Assembly: GCA_028289425.1 (NCBI GenBank)
Contig: JANQPL010000005.1
Coordinates: 62,001 to 126,000 of the forward strand
DNA length: 64,000 bases
Direction: 5' to 3'
From: Alphaproteobacteria bacterium
GTDB lineage: Bacteria; Pseudomonadota; Alphaproteobacteria; JANQMY01
Shown: positions 18,396 through 27,580 of the stretch, one piece after another
Layout: every line of letters begins with the position of its first letter
Position numbering within the stretch: the first letter of the stretch is position 1
Position numbers and translations under genes: made by a program
The notes under the pieces: generated by a model
Seen by the model: only the letters and a program-made list of their open reading frames with translations
Database searches by the model: none
Told to the model about the DNA's origin: nothing

Positions 18396-18730
18396 CTGCG
18401 GACATCCTCGAGATTAACACTTTCATTACCCTAAGAGGTCCTTTCACCCATGGCAAACGTGCTGCATTGCGAAAATTAGAACGGTGTTCGTATGCCGATT
18501 TTTCTAGATTTCATGACCCACACGTCCTATTGTGCGGGCCTCCAATTTGGACAGACACGAGCGCCCGAGCGGCGCCTTAACGATGTAACAAGATTAAATA
18601 AGCTTTAAGAAAATCGCGTTCTGCCGCCGTATCCAAGTAGCGTTATTGACAAGAAAATGCCGCAAACAAGCGGCAGGATATGATGGTTGAATTAGGGCCC
18701 AACAACGGCCCGCACGCAGGGAGGCCTTTG
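18396..18730. other. divergent intergenic region
   Basis: A 335-base gap between the CMD gene (minus) and the next unknown gene (plus). It is A+T-rich. A small hairpin TGCCGC-N6-GCGGCA lies at about 18658-18675, near the right end, and may sit in the leader of the forward gene. No ORF is supported. Confidence 0.4.
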
Positions 18731-19189
18731 ATGAAACCGGAACACCGAGTCACGCTTTTTCCTCCGTCTGCTGATCTATTGTCGGCAGAAAATCGAACAC
18801 CGTCCCTGGACGAAACGGAAGCGTGGTTGCACGTTCATCTAGCAAAGTGGTCGCTTGTCAACCGCATCCAACACGACCACGCCCTCATGACAATTCGTAT
18901 GAACACGGAACAAATTTGCATCGATTTCCGTTTTCCTCTGTCGCATTTTCACGTCTCGACAGAGGACAAACACCCAAGCCTGATCTTGTTCTTCGATGGT
19001 TTTGCCGTCAAGCAACGACCGGCCAAAGCCGCATCAGAAGCGAATACGGTTTACGACGACCACGTGACCCTTCCCATGGCGACCGACGTTTCAGAAACAG
19101 ACATGCTCAGGCTGGGCAATGCGTTTCAAACGCTGTCGCAGCACTTTGCCCACGCGTCGCTTGGCAACACAGAGCTATTCGGCACCTAA
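18731..19189 (+). CDS. protein of unknown function
   Basis: A 152-residue cytoplasmic protein that I do not recognise. It has no signal peptide or membrane segment and is rich in His (such as RIQHDHAL and PLSHFHVS). Two beta-rich segments (LMTIRMNTEQICIDFRF and HPSLILFFDGFAV) suggest a small alpha/beta fold. ATG 18731 is preceded by the strong site AGGGAGG at six bases, which supports a real gene. It is convergent with the VOC gene, leaving 17 bases between the stops. Confidence 0.6.
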   Translation: MKPEHRVTLFPPSADLLSAENRTPSLDETEAWLHVHLAKWSLVNRIQHDHALMTIRMNTEQICIDFRFPLSHFHVSTEDKHPSLILFFDGFAVKQRPAKAASEANTVYDDHVTLPMATDVSETDMLRLGNAFQTLSQHFAHASLGNTELFGT

Positions 19190-19206
19190 CCCATATCGAG
19201 TTGTCG

Positions 19207-19746
19207 TTACTGCAGCATCCGAATCGGATCGCTGCCGTCCCATTTGTCGGCGGCTGCACGCACCATGTCATAAAAGCCGGTTAACATCGGCGATGGCTCG
19301 TAGAGCTCCAGCATATGGCCAAGCTTTGGGCGGGCATCCAAGAAATTGAAGTCGACCCCGCCTTCGGTCGATGCGGCTTGTACCAGAGGGAAACCGGCTG
19401 AGGTGTACTGGTTGGTGGCCGCCGCCAAATCGTCCACAAAACAAGCCACATGATGCAGCCCTTCGTCAGACGGGCCGTACATTTCCCGAATGGCAGATGC
19501 GCCGTCGCCGTGCTGTTGGATGAGTTCGACCATCACATTGCCCATTTGCCCGTAGGCGGAGGAATGATCGAATACGATCTCTGCGCCACGATAGACGCAA
19601 GAGGTAAGCGGAATGTGCTCTGCAACGAAGAACGGTCCCGCACCGATATCCGCCGCCATGCGCTCGGCAGCGGCTTGTACATCCGCCACGTGATAGGCGA
19701 TTTGAACGACGTGGAGCGAAAGCCCTGTGGACGCGCCAGCGGTCAC
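19207..19746 (-). CDS. VOC family protein (glyoxalase/epimerase-like)
   Basis: A 179-residue vicinal oxygen chelate protein. The opening strand reads LHVVQIAYHVADVQAAAERM with the first metal-ligand His. A second module begins at EGLHHVACFVDDLAAA with another His, and the C-terminal Glu lies in HMLELYEP. This is the layout of methylmalonyl-CoA epimerase-like and glyoxalase I-like enzymes. The GTG at 19746 lies five bases after the stop of the LLM gene and has GGGGA upstream, so I start there; the frame is open further inside that gene. The tight spacing implies joint expression with the flavin enzyme. Confidence 0.82.
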   Translation of the reverse strand: MTAGASTGLSLHVVQIAYHVADVQAAAERMAADIGAGPFFVAEHIPLTSCVYRGAEIVFDHSSAYGQMGNVMVELIQQHGDGASAIREMYGPSDEGLHHVACFVDDLAAATNQYTSAGFPLVQAASTEGGVDFNFLDARPKLGHMLELYEPSPMLTGFYDMVRAAADKWDGSDPIRMLQ

Positions 19747-19751
19747 ACCCG

Positions 19752-20729
19752 CTATTTCCCCTGCAAGCGTTCCACGACCGGGGCGAAGGCTTCGGCCGTA
19801 TCGTTCGGCACGCACACATAGCTGATGCCGAACTCCTCACGCCGCCGTTCGAGCTCCTCGCAGATGCCGTCCACAGTCCCAAACAAGGCATGGGGATGGC
19901 GCAGCATTTCGTCCGTCGACAGACCAAACATGCCGCCAAACTGTTCGGCGACAGCTTGCGCCTGGTCCGTCACCACCGTGAAGTAGGCCCCGATCTCCAA
20001 TTCAATATCGCCGAAGCGGTCGCCGGCCCCTTCCTCGATCCATTTCACTTTCTGCTGCGTTTCGGCGTGGGTCGAATTGCCCACACCGTCTTGACCGATC
20101 ATGCCTGCCCGATTGTTGAAGTTGATGCTCACAATATCCGCTTCCCGGCCCGCAAGCTTGAGTACTTTCGGGCCGCCCCCACCGATCATGATCGGCACGC
20201 CCGATTTGTTCGCCGGTTTGGGTACAGGTTCATAGTCCCGAACCTGAACATAGTCGCCTTGAACGTTGAACGGCCCCTCCCCCATGGCCTGCTTGGCCAG
20301 AGTGATCGTTTCTTCCAGGCGCTTGATCCGTTTGCCCGGGCTGTCAAATTCGATGCCCATGGCATCGTATTCCGAGGTGATCCATCCTGCTCCCAAGCCC
20401 AGCTCCAAACGTCCTTCCGACAGAAAGTCTATCGTCATGGCTTCCTTGACCAACACAGGTGCAGGCCGATAGCCGGTGCAGAAGACGCGGCAACCGATCT
20501 TGATGGTGCTGGTGGCTTCCGCGGCCATGGCCATGGCGGGCACGGCAGCAATGTCCTGCACGGGATGCGCTGCCTTCTCGAGTGCCGGGCCGGGGCCAAG
20601 ATAGTGATCGGCAAGATGGAACGCGGAATAGCCGAGACTTTCCGCTTTCTGCACCGTCTCGCGCCAGGCACTAGCGGAGGTGGTGTTGAAACATTGCACT
20701 GAAAATCGAAACGGCTTCTTGGTCGCCAT
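19752..20729 (-). CDS. LLM class flavin-dependent oxidoreductase (F420-type)
   Basis: A 325-residue luciferase-like (beta/alpha)8 protein. Typical stretches are HLADHYLGPGP near the front, TIDFLSEGRLELGLGAGW, and the C-terminal half with IMIGGGGPKVLKLAGREADI. The sequence resembles the group annotated as F420-dependent oxidoreductases rather than FMNH2 monooxygenases, but cofactor choice cannot be read reliably. ATG 20729 has GGGGAGG upstream. It is the first gene of a two-gene unit with the VOC protein. Confidence 0.88.
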   Translation of the reverse strand: MATKKPFRFSVQCFNTTSASAWRETVQKAESLGYSAFHLADHYLGPGPALEKAAHPVQDIAAVPAMAMAAEATSTIKIGCRVFCTGYRPAPVLVKEAMTIDFLSEGRLELGLGAGWITSEYDAMGIEFDSPGKRIKRLEETITLAKQAMGEGPFNVQGDYVQVRDYEPVPKPANKSGVPIMIGGGGPKVLKLAGREADIVSINFNNRAGMIGQDGVGNSTHAETQQKVKWIEEGAGDRFGDIELEIGAYFTVVTDQAQAVAEQFGGMFGLSTDEMLRHPHALFGTVDGICEELERRREEFGISYVCVPNDTAEAFAPVVERLQGK

Positions 20730-20913
20730 CAATTGCCTCCCCGGACGTCACATGGGTTGTCGTTGCGGGCATTTAAGCGCGACGGGGCGCACGCATCAAT
20801 GCGCGGAGCACACTTTGCATGACCGCTAGCGCGCGTGAGACTTTTCACGGATTATTTCCTGGTGCCGCACGAAACAACGCGTAACAATTGCCCAAACCAT
20901 AATGGAGGGGCCC

Positions 20914-21702
20914 TTGGCTTACCCGCTCTCGCTGGCTGCAGGAAACGTACAGGAATTCGATCCACCCGACATGGTATCGGCTGCGCAAGCGACGGGCTTT
21001 GACATGACGGGGTTGTGGGTCGACATGGACCAGTGGAACGCCCAGACCACGCGTGACGTGAAGAGCCGCCTTGCAGACGGCACAGTGACCGTTTTGGACG
21101 TGGAGGTGGTGTGGATTCAGCCCGGCGATCATGATCCCGCCCATGATGCCGCTATCGACATTGGTGGTGAGGTGGGCGCTCAATTCGTCCTTATCGTGAG
21201 CAGCGATCCGGACAGGTCGGCGACAAAAAAAAGATTTGAGCGGCTGTGCGACCGCGCACAAAGGGCCGGCCTTACGGCGGTGCTTGAATTCCTTCCGATC
21301 ACGGAGATTAAGTCATTGGAGGACGCGCTTGACGTGGTGACGGATGTGGCGCACCCGTCCTCTGGCATCCTCGTTGACACGCTGCATCTCATCCGGTCCG
21401 GTGGCAGTGCCAACGCGCTCCACCAGGCGGACCCGGCGCTCTTTCCTTATTGCCAAATCGCCGATGCGCCGGCAGCGTTGTCTGAAGAAACCTATGAGAA
21501 CTTCTTATCGGAGGCGATCGACGGCAGGCTGCTGCCCGGCGAGGGAAAGCTGCCCCTTGTGGACATTATGGACGCCCTTCCGAAGGACCTTCCCGTGAGC
21601 CCCGAGATCCGATCGCTTGCCCTGCGGAAATCCCACACGGATATCACTAGCCGGGCCCAAGCGATTTACGACGCAAGCCGCCGCTTCGTCGACTCTCTTT
21701 GA
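20914..21702 (+). CDS. sugar phosphate isomerase/epimerase-like TIM barrel
   Basis: A 262-residue protein of the AP-endonuclease-2/xylose isomerase-like barrel family. It keeps barrel strands such as VTVLDVEVVWI, the Glu in AVLEFLPI, and the C-terminal VDTLHLIRSGG with Asp/His for a divalent metal. It likely isomerises or epimerises a sugar or polyol, but the substrate is unknown. TTG 20914 follows GGAGGGG at a usable distance, while ATG 20902 four codons earlier overlaps that site and has none of its own; both keep the same frame. The MFS gene follows after 110 bases. Confidence 0.78.
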   Translation: MAYPLSLAAGNVQEFDPPDMVSAAQATGFDMTGLWVDMDQWNAQTTRDVKSRLADGTVTVLDVEVVWIQPGDHDPAHDAAIDIGGEVGAQFVLIVSSDPDRSATKKRFERLCDRAQRAGLTAVLEFLPITEIKSLEDALDVVTDVAHPSSGILVDTLHLIRSGGSANALHQADPALFPYCQIADAPAALSEETYENFLSEAIDGRLLPGEGKLPLVDIMDALPKDLPVSPEIRSLALRKSHTDITSRAQAIYDASRRFVDSL

Positions 21703-21812
21703 TCATCTGCGGCAAGGACTTTTCAGTGACGGACAAGCCCCCTTCCGCTGTTGCGCCGGAACACAAAGTAGACGCATAGCCAGCTCCGGAAGCTGTGACT
21801 CAAAAGGCCGCA

Positions 21813-23237
21813 ATGAGCACCGCCTCAACCAGCGTGCTGTCGCAGTCTGACCAGAGGGGTTATTCGAAGGGCGAACTGGCATGGGCGCTTTTTGAATGGG
21901 CACGAACCCCTTACGTCATCCTCATCACCATTTACGTTTTTGCGCCTTACTTCACCAACACGGTGGTAGGTGACCCGGTGCGCGGACAGTCCATCTGGGG
22001 CTACACCAACGGCATTGCCGGTTTCTTTATCGCTGCGTTTGCCCCGTTGTTCGGAGCCATCGCGGACAAGGGCGGCAGCCGGAAGCCCTGGATCGCTGTT
22101 TTCGTGGCCATTATGGCGCCGAGCCTATTTTTGCTGTGGTGGGCCATGCCCGGCGCCGATGGAGGTCTGTCCATCTGGATGATCGCGGTGCTGATCATCG
22201 TGATCGCAATCGCCTTTGAATACTCATCAGTGTTCCACAATTCCATGTTGCCCCATGTAACGACGCCCGCCAAGTTGGGAGGATTGTCGGGGCTGGGCCT
22301 AGCGTCCGGGAATGCGGGCGCTTTGATCATCCTGATCACAATGCTCTTCTGCTTCGCCCTGCCGGGCACGATCGATTGGAGTTTCCTGCCCGAAGCCCCC
22401 CTGTTCGGGCTTGATCAGTCGAGCTACCAGCACGCCCGCATTTCCGGGCCCATCCTGGCGGTTTGGCTCGTGCTGTTTTCCATTCCGCTTTTTCTTTACA
22501 CGCCGGATGCTAAGCGCAGTCCGCAACCCATGAGTGAGCTTGTGATTCAGGGCCTGCAAACCCTCATCGCGACACTGCGCAAGCTTAAACACTTTCGAAA
22601 TGTGGCCACCTATCTGCTCGCACGCATGTTCTACAATGACGGCAAGACCGCCATTCTCATCTTCGGCGGCGTCTATGCAGTGGGTATATTCGGCTGGGAT
22701 GAGGTCCGCATGCTGATTTACGGCATCTTCCTCAGCACATTTGCTGTGCTGGGCGGTTTCGTCGGCGGCTGGCTAGACAATACCTTTGGCTCAAAGAAAG
22801 CTATTCTGACCTCGATCGGGGTAACAACAATTGGCGTGATTGCCACCGTCTCAACGACGCCAACGCAAATCCTCTTCTTCATTCCTTATGATCCGGTAAC
22901 AGCCCCGCCGGTATGGTCCTTCCCCTATTTCAACACTTGGCCTGAAATCATCTTCATGAGCATGATGACCGTGCTGGCGATTGCCATCACTGCCGCCTAT
23001 GCCAACAGCCGCACCATGATGGCGCGCCTGGCGCCGCCGTCCATGACCACAGAGTTTTTCGGCCTTTACGCCCTCTCAGGCACCGCCACGGCGTTTCTTG
23101 CGCCAATGACCGTCGGGTTCTTTACAGACCTGTTTGAGAGCCAGCGCGCAGGATATGCCTCGATCCTGCTTCTCTTAGGAACAGGATTGGCCTTGATGCT
23201 GTTCGTCAAACAGGAACAAGCCAAAGCCATTCATTGA
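21813..23237 (+). CDS. MFS transporter (UMF1/Atg22-like)
   Basis: A 474-residue inner-membrane carrier with about 12 membrane segments. The opening ELAWALFEWARTPYVILITIYVFAPYF and the loop GAIADKGGSRKPW are typical of the UMF1 group, whose members in eukaryotes move amino acids out of vacuoles. The bacterial substrates are unknown. ATG 21813 is preferred to GTG 21795, which has weaker upstream pairing. The neighbouring isomerase-like gene suggests uptake or efflux of a small polar solute, but that is inference. No terminator is obvious after it. Confidence 0.88.
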   Translation: MSTASTSVLSQSDQRGYSKGELAWALFEWARTPYVILITIYVFAPYFTNTVVGDPVRGQSIWGYTNGIAGFFIAAFAPLFGAIADKGGSRKPWIAVFVAIMAPSLFLLWWAMPGADGGLSIWMIAVLIIVIAIAFEYSSVFHNSMLPHVTTPAKLGGLSGLGLASGNAGALIILITMLFCFALPGTIDWSFLPEAPLFGLDQSSYQHARISGPILAVWLVLFSIPLFLYTPDAKRSPQPMSELVIQGLQTLIATLRKLKHFRNVATYLLARMFYNDGKTAILIFGGVYAVGIFGWDEVRMLIYGIFLSTFAVLGGFVGGWLDNTFGSKKAILTSIGVTTIGVIATVSTTPTQILFFIPYDPVTAPPVWSFPYFNTWPEIIFMSMMTVLAIAITAAYANSRTMMARLAPPSMTTEFFGLYALSGTATAFLAPMTVGFFTDLFESQRAGYASILLLLGTGLALMLFVKQEQAKAIH

Positions 23238-23306
23238 TGACGCATTCTAAAAACTACGCCGCATATCTTTGTCAAAGAAAGAGAAACGCAAAGAGTGTTT
23301 CATCAA

Positions 23307-23510
23307 TCATTTTCGATTGGCTTTACCGTTTCGAAGATTGTCAAATGAATAGAGTAACAACCAGCCTCCGACACACAGTGCCGACACTGCCATAGATAGC
23401 AAAAGGACGTGAATGTAAGGCACACCGGCAAAATTTACCGCGGTGAAAAGTGCGGCAAACATGATTGCCACACCAATGAACGCTCCGGAAACACGCGCGA
23501 TAGCTCTCAT
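23307..23510 (-). CDS. small membrane protein
   Basis: A 67-residue protein with two hydrophobic segments (about 8-28 and 34-55) separated by a short polar turn and ended by a basic tail (RNGKANRK). I do not recognise a family. It starts 24 bases after the amidohydrolase stop on the same strand, so it probably rides on that transcript; a TTG four codons upstream is another possible start. The ribosome-binding site is weak. Confidence 0.5.
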   Translation of the reverse strand: MRAIARVSGAFIGVAIMFAALFTAVNFAGVPYIHVLLLSMAVSALCVGGWLLLYSFDNLRNGKANRK

Positions 23511-23534
23511 TGCCGAGGGCAAGTGACCTAAACC

Positions 23535-25283
23535 CTACTCAGCCGCCAGATAGGTCTCTGCCGCTGCCGGTCGCGGCCGTGCACCGCGAATAAGTCTGCC
23601 CTGGAGCGGCACATCCGTCGGTTCCCCATTCCGGAATGCGACCACGCCATTGACGATCGTGGCCGTGTAGCCGTCCGCCTTTTGAATAAGGCGTTTGCCG
23701 CCGGCGGGCAGATCATAAACGATCTCCGGCGCGTGCAGCTTCATGTGGTCGAATTCGATCACGTTCACATCGGCGCGCATACCGGGTGCCAACACACCCC
23801 GGTCGTTTAACCCCAGTAGCTCCGCACTGTCCTTTGTCTGTTTACGGATCAGCCATTCCAGAGGCAGCTTTTCACCGCGGGTCCGGTCGCGGCCCCAATG
23901 AATGAGCAGGGTTGACGGGAAACTTGCGTCGCACAACACGCCGCAATGGGCGCCGCCATCCCCCAAACCGAAGGTGGTGTGGGGGTGTGTCATCATGGTG
24001 CGCACATCTTCCAGATTGCCGTGCTGGTAATTCATCAGTGGGAAGAAGATAAAGGCCCGACCCTCGTCCTTCACCATAATGTCGCACACCACATCCAGCG
24101 GGTGGCGTCCTTCCCGTTCGGCGATGGCGGCAACGCTATCTTTCGGATCCGGTTCGTAATTGGGCGGATTGCCCATTTCGAACATCTTGTGATAGGCGGT
24201 GAGCAAGAAAGAGACGATGCTGTCGGGATCGAGCTCCACCTCTTCGGCGATCAGCCGGGCCCGGAAATCCGGATCATTGAGCGCCTTGACCTTCTCTTCC
24301 AGCGGCAAGTGGAAGATTTCCCGATAGTTCTTGTGGAAGGTGAAGGGACACAACGTTGTCGTGAACCCTTGTAAGACGCAGGTGGGCCGCGGCGGCACTT
24401 GTCCCTTAATGGGCAGGCCACTTTCTGCAGCCTGGTTGATACCGCCCAGCACCTGTTTCCAAATTTCCGGGTGCCGGTCATCTTGCTCGATGGTCATGGA
24501 CAAAGGCCGTCCCGACACTTCCACCATGCCTTTGATCATGTCGAATTCAGGTTCGAAGTCCCAGAAATCGGCAATCAACTGAATAACGCCTTTGCCCGTT
24601 TCTCCCATCGCTTTGGCGATGGTGTGGAGCTCTTGCTGCTCAGCCTTGAAAGTGGGCGTGTGTTTGCCGTCCTTGTCCCGGTGTTTTTCGGTGCGCGACG
24701 TGGAAAACCCAAGGGCGCCGGCGTCCAATGCTTCTTGGACAAGCGTGCCCATCTTTTGCGCTTCGTCCAGCGTGGCGGGCTCAAGATCGGCGGCGCGATC
24801 CCCCATGACATAGCCGCGCAAGGCGCCGTGGGGCACTTGCAGGCCCACATCGATGGCCAACGGTGACGCGTCGATTGCGTCCATGAACTCAGGAAAGCTT
24901 TCCCAGTTCCATTTAATGCCCTCGGCAAGCGCCGTCCCCGGAATATCTTCCACCCCCTCCATCAGGCCGATCAGCCATTGATGGCGTTCGGGGGCACACG
25001 GTGCAAACCCGACGCCGCAATTGCCCATGACCACTGTCGTCACGCCGTGAAAAGTAGAGGGTTGAAGATAAGGATCCCAGGTGACTTGGCCGTCATAATG
25101 GGTATGCACATCGACGAAGCCGGGTGTCACGATCTGCCCGTCCGCATCCAATTCTTCCTTCCCCGGATCAGCTACCGTGCCGACCTTGGAAATCAGGCCG
25201 TTGTCGATCGCCACATCGGCCTTGCGCCCGGCAGTGCCGGTGCCGTCATAAACCAGGCCGTTGCGTATCACGATGTCATGCAT
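23535..25283 (-). CDS. N-acyl-D-amino-acid deacylase family amidohydrolase
   Basis: A 582-residue member of the amidohydrolase superfamily, D-aminoacylase branch. Residues 1-60 are the composite beta-sandwich (DIVIRNGLVYDGTG). The first metal site is VDVHTHYDGQ, and CGVGFAPC contains the conserved Cys of D-aminoacylases. The second part has GLGDGGAHCG with the catalytic Asp, and the C-terminal APGMRADVNVIEFD closes the sandwich. It should hydrolyse an N-acyl or cyclic amide. ATG 25283 has CCGGAGGG upstream. It is divergent from the radical SAM gene, and a small membrane protein follows it. Confidence 0.92.
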   Translation of the reverse strand: MHDIVIRNGLVYDGTGTAGRKADVAIDNGLISKVGTVADPGKEELDADGQIVTPGFVDVHTHYDGQVTWDPYLQPSTFHGVTTVVMGNCGVGFAPCAPERHQWLIGLMEGVEDIPGTALAEGIKWNWESFPEFMDAIDASPLAIDVGLQVPHGALRGYVMGDRAADLEPATLDEAQKMGTLVQEALDAGALGFSTSRTEKHRDKDGKHTPTFKAEQQELHTIAKAMGETGKGVIQLIADFWDFEPEFDMIKGMVEVSGRPLSMTIEQDDRHPEIWKQVLGGINQAAESGLPIKGQVPPRPTCVLQGFTTTLCPFTFHKNYREIFHLPLEEKVKALNDPDFRARLIAEEVELDPDSIVSFLLTAYHKMFEMGNPPNYEPDPKDSVAAIAEREGRHPLDVVCDIMVKDEGRAFIFFPLMNYQHGNLEDVRTMMTHPHTTFGLGDGGAHCGVLCDASFPSTLLIHWGRDRTRGEKLPLEWLIRKQTKDSAELLGLNDRGVLAPGMRADVNVIEFDHMKLHAPEIVYDLPAGGKRLIQKADGYTATIVNGVVAFRNGEPTDVPLQGRLIRGARPRPAAAETYLAAE

Positions 25284-25460
25284 GGAATCCCTCCGGAAAA
25301 GTGTTTGTTTTCCTAAGTTTATGCGATTTGACCGGGGATGAACAGCGTCCGGGCCCGGCACACGGCCGCCTCACATTCGCTTGAGCACATGCCTCCCGAA
25401 TTGACACGGGCGCCGCGCTCCCTAATGTCTCCGCCAAAAGGCGGTATCGAAGGCGCGCTC

Positions 25461-26432
25461 ATGGACAAGACTGTTGAGGTTTGGGAAAAAACCCGGCTTC
25501 ACCCCAAAAAATTTGCCGATCCTTTGGCGACGGCCGATGGCAACCAGCGGGCGTTCGTCAACCTCCAAAAGCTCGACACGCTTTGGTTCAACACGGGCAG
25601 CCTGTGCAACATCACCTGCGCCAATTGCTACATTGAGTCGAGCCCCACCAACGACCGGCTGATCTACCTTTCGGCAGACGAGGTCACATCCTATCTGGAT
25701 GAAATCGACGCGTTGGGCTGGGATGTGAAGGAGATTGGCTTCACCGGCGGCGAGCCGTTCATGAATCCCGACTTCGGCGACATGCTGGCGGAGAGTTTGG
25801 CCCGCGGCTATCAAGTCTTGGTCCTGACCAATGCCATGCAACCCATGCTGCGTCCCAACGTAAAAGCACGTCTTCTCGACTTGAATGCGCAGCATGGTGA
25901 GCGGCTGGTGCTACGCGTGAGCCTCGACCACTACGGCCGCGATCTTCACGAACAGGAACGCGGTGCCGGCACGTGGGAGAAGGCACTCGAAGGGTTGAGG
26001 TGGTTATCTCAAAACGGCTTTACACTGAACATTGCGGGTCGGACCACTTCCGGAGAACCGGAAGCGTTGGAACGCGAGGGATACGCGCGGCTGTTCGCGG
26101 AAGAAAAGCTCAACATCGACGCCGACAATCCGGTTCAACTAGTGCTGTTTCCCGAATTGAACGAGGCGGTCGATGTGCCCGAAATCACCGTTGATTGTTG
26201 GGACATTCTGAATGTCTCGCCCACCAGTGTTATGTGTTCCAACAGCCGGATGGTCGTGAAACGCAAAGGCGAAGCCCAACCGGTTGTCTTGCCGTGTACG
26301 CTGCTACCCTATGACCGGCAGTTCGAGTTGGGGCAAACGCTGACGGACGCCGCGAAGACGGTGCACCTTAATCATCCGCACTGCGCCAAGTTCTGCGTGC
26401 TGGGTGGCGCAAGCTGCAGCGTCGGTGATTGA
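25461..26432 (+). CDS. radical SAM enzyme with C-terminal cysteine cluster
   Basis: A 323-residue radical SAM protein. Cys49, Cys53 and Cys56 (CNITCANC) bind the [4Fe-4S] cluster, and GFTGGEPFMNPD is the SAM-binding GGE motif. The C-terminus has further cysteines (VMCSNSR, LPCTLLPY, then Cys308, Cys312 and Cys319), enough for an auxiliary cluster of the SPASM/twitch kind. ATG 25461 has GAAGG seven bases upstream; two earlier in-frame ATGs have no site. I cannot name the product. It is divergent from the D-aminoacylase-like gene, and no precursor peptide gene is seen beside it. Confidence 0.85.
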   Translation: MDKTVEVWEKTRLHPKKFADPLATADGNQRAFVNLQKLDTLWFNTGSLCNITCANCYIESSPTNDRLIYLSADEVTSYLDEIDALGWDVKEIGFTGGEPFMNPDFGDMLAESLARGYQVLVLTNAMQPMLRPNVKARLLDLNAQHGERLVLRVSLDHYGRDLHEQERGAGTWEKALEGLRWLSQNGFTLNIAGRTTSGEPEALEREGYARLFAEEKLNIDADNPVQLVLFPELNEAVDVPEITVDCWDILNVSPTSVMCSNSRMVVKRKGEAQPVVLPCTLLPYDRQFELGQTLTDAAKTVHLNHPHCAKFCVLGGASCSVGD

Positions 26433-26449
26433 ACGAAAGCGGCTTTTGT

Positions 26450-27580
26450 TTACTGCTTAAAGTGCTTTGAAAGCTTGAGGCCTTGCGCCTGGTAGTGGGA
26501 ACCAATGCGGTCGCCATAAATCTGCACGGGCTCGCCCATCAGCGGTTCGTAGATCAAATGGCCGATAATCTGGCCATGCTCCAAGATGAACGGTACATCA
26601 TGGCTGCGCACTTCAAGAACGGCCCGTGACCGGGCCCCATGGCCAAAGCCGGGATCAAAGAAACCCGCATAATGCACACGAAACTCCCCCACCAGCGGAT
26701 TGAAGGGCACCATTTCGGCAGCATGTGTCGGTGGTACATGAACCGCCTCTCTTGAGGCCAAAATGTAAAATTCATCCGGATCCAGAATAAGGTTACCCGC
26801 GCCGCGAGCCATAAGAGGCTCCCAATAGTCCGCCACCTCATAGGCGCCGATTTTCTCAAGATCGATCAGCCCTGCATGCCGCTTGGCGCGGTAGCCGATC
26901 AGCCCGTTGGCCGCTTCACCACGCAAATCGACCGAAAGCGCAAGACCGTTATCGATCACCGCCGGAAGATCCACCAGTTTTTCTTTTTCGTGCAGCCGCG
27001 TAAGGGCTGCATCCGTGTGCGAGGGAGAACCCCGGCGAAACCGGATTTGATTGAGGCACACGCCGGTGCGCACCAGTACGCTGAATGTCCGTGGTGAGAT
27101 TTCCGCAAAAAGCGGGCCGGCGTAGCCTGAGGCCACTTGGTCAAATTCCGTCGCACCGTCCGTTATTAGCCGGGTAAATACGTCGATGCGGCCGGTGGAG
27201 CTTTTTGGATTTGCCGCCGCTGACACCCGTTCCGGCAGGTTCAGCGTTTCTTGCAGCGGCACCAGATAGACGCAGCCCGTTTCCAGCACAGCGCCTTTGG
27301 TCAAGTCGATCTCATGAAGGCTCAGCGTGCCCAGCTTCTCTTCGACGGTACAATCCCGCCCCGGCAGGAAGCTTGCGCGGATGCGATAAGCCACTTGGCC
27401 GAGCCGCAAATCCAAACTGGCCGGTTGCACTTGGGCGTCTTCAACCGGCGTTGCGCTCGTAATCGCCTGTTCGCGTACGAGGGTACGAATGGCATGGGAG
27501 GGCAAGATGCCCGTATTGACGGACGCAACCGATGCAGATGACGCGGCGGCTGATGCGGCAGAAGACGAATGAGCTGTCAT
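26450..27580 (-). CDS. dcd: dCTP deaminase, double-domain form
   Basis: A 376-residue protein made of two fused dCTP deaminase/dUTPase-like halves, the form found in alphaproteobacteria, about twice the length of E. coli Dcd. The first half has KSSTGRIDVFTRLITDG (substrate-binding Ser/Arg), and the second repeats the fold with GHGARSRAVLEVRSHDVPF. It converts dCTP to dUTP for thymidylate synthesis in the cytoplasm. The N-terminal 30 residues are Ala/Ser-rich and probably disordered. ATG 27580 has AAAGGG upstream. It is divergent from metZ. Confidence 0.93.
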   Translation of the reverse strand: MTAHSSSAASAAASSASVASVNTGILPSHAIRTLVREQAITSATPVEDAQVQPASLDLRLGQVAYRIRASFLPGRDCTVEEKLGTLSLHEIDLTKGAVLETGCVYLVPLQETLNLPERVSAAANPKSSTGRIDVFTRLITDGATEFDQVASGYAGPLFAEISPRTFSVLVRTGVCLNQIRFRRGSPSHTDAALTRLHEKEKLVDLPAVIDNGLALSVDLRGEAANGLIGYRAKRHAGLIDLEKIGAYEVADYWEPLMARGAGNLILDPDEFYILASREAVHVPPTHAAEMVPFNPLVGEFRVHYAGFFDPGFGHGARSRAVLEVRSHDVPFILEHGQIIGHLIYEPLMGEPVQIYGDRIGSHYQAQGLKLSKHFKQ

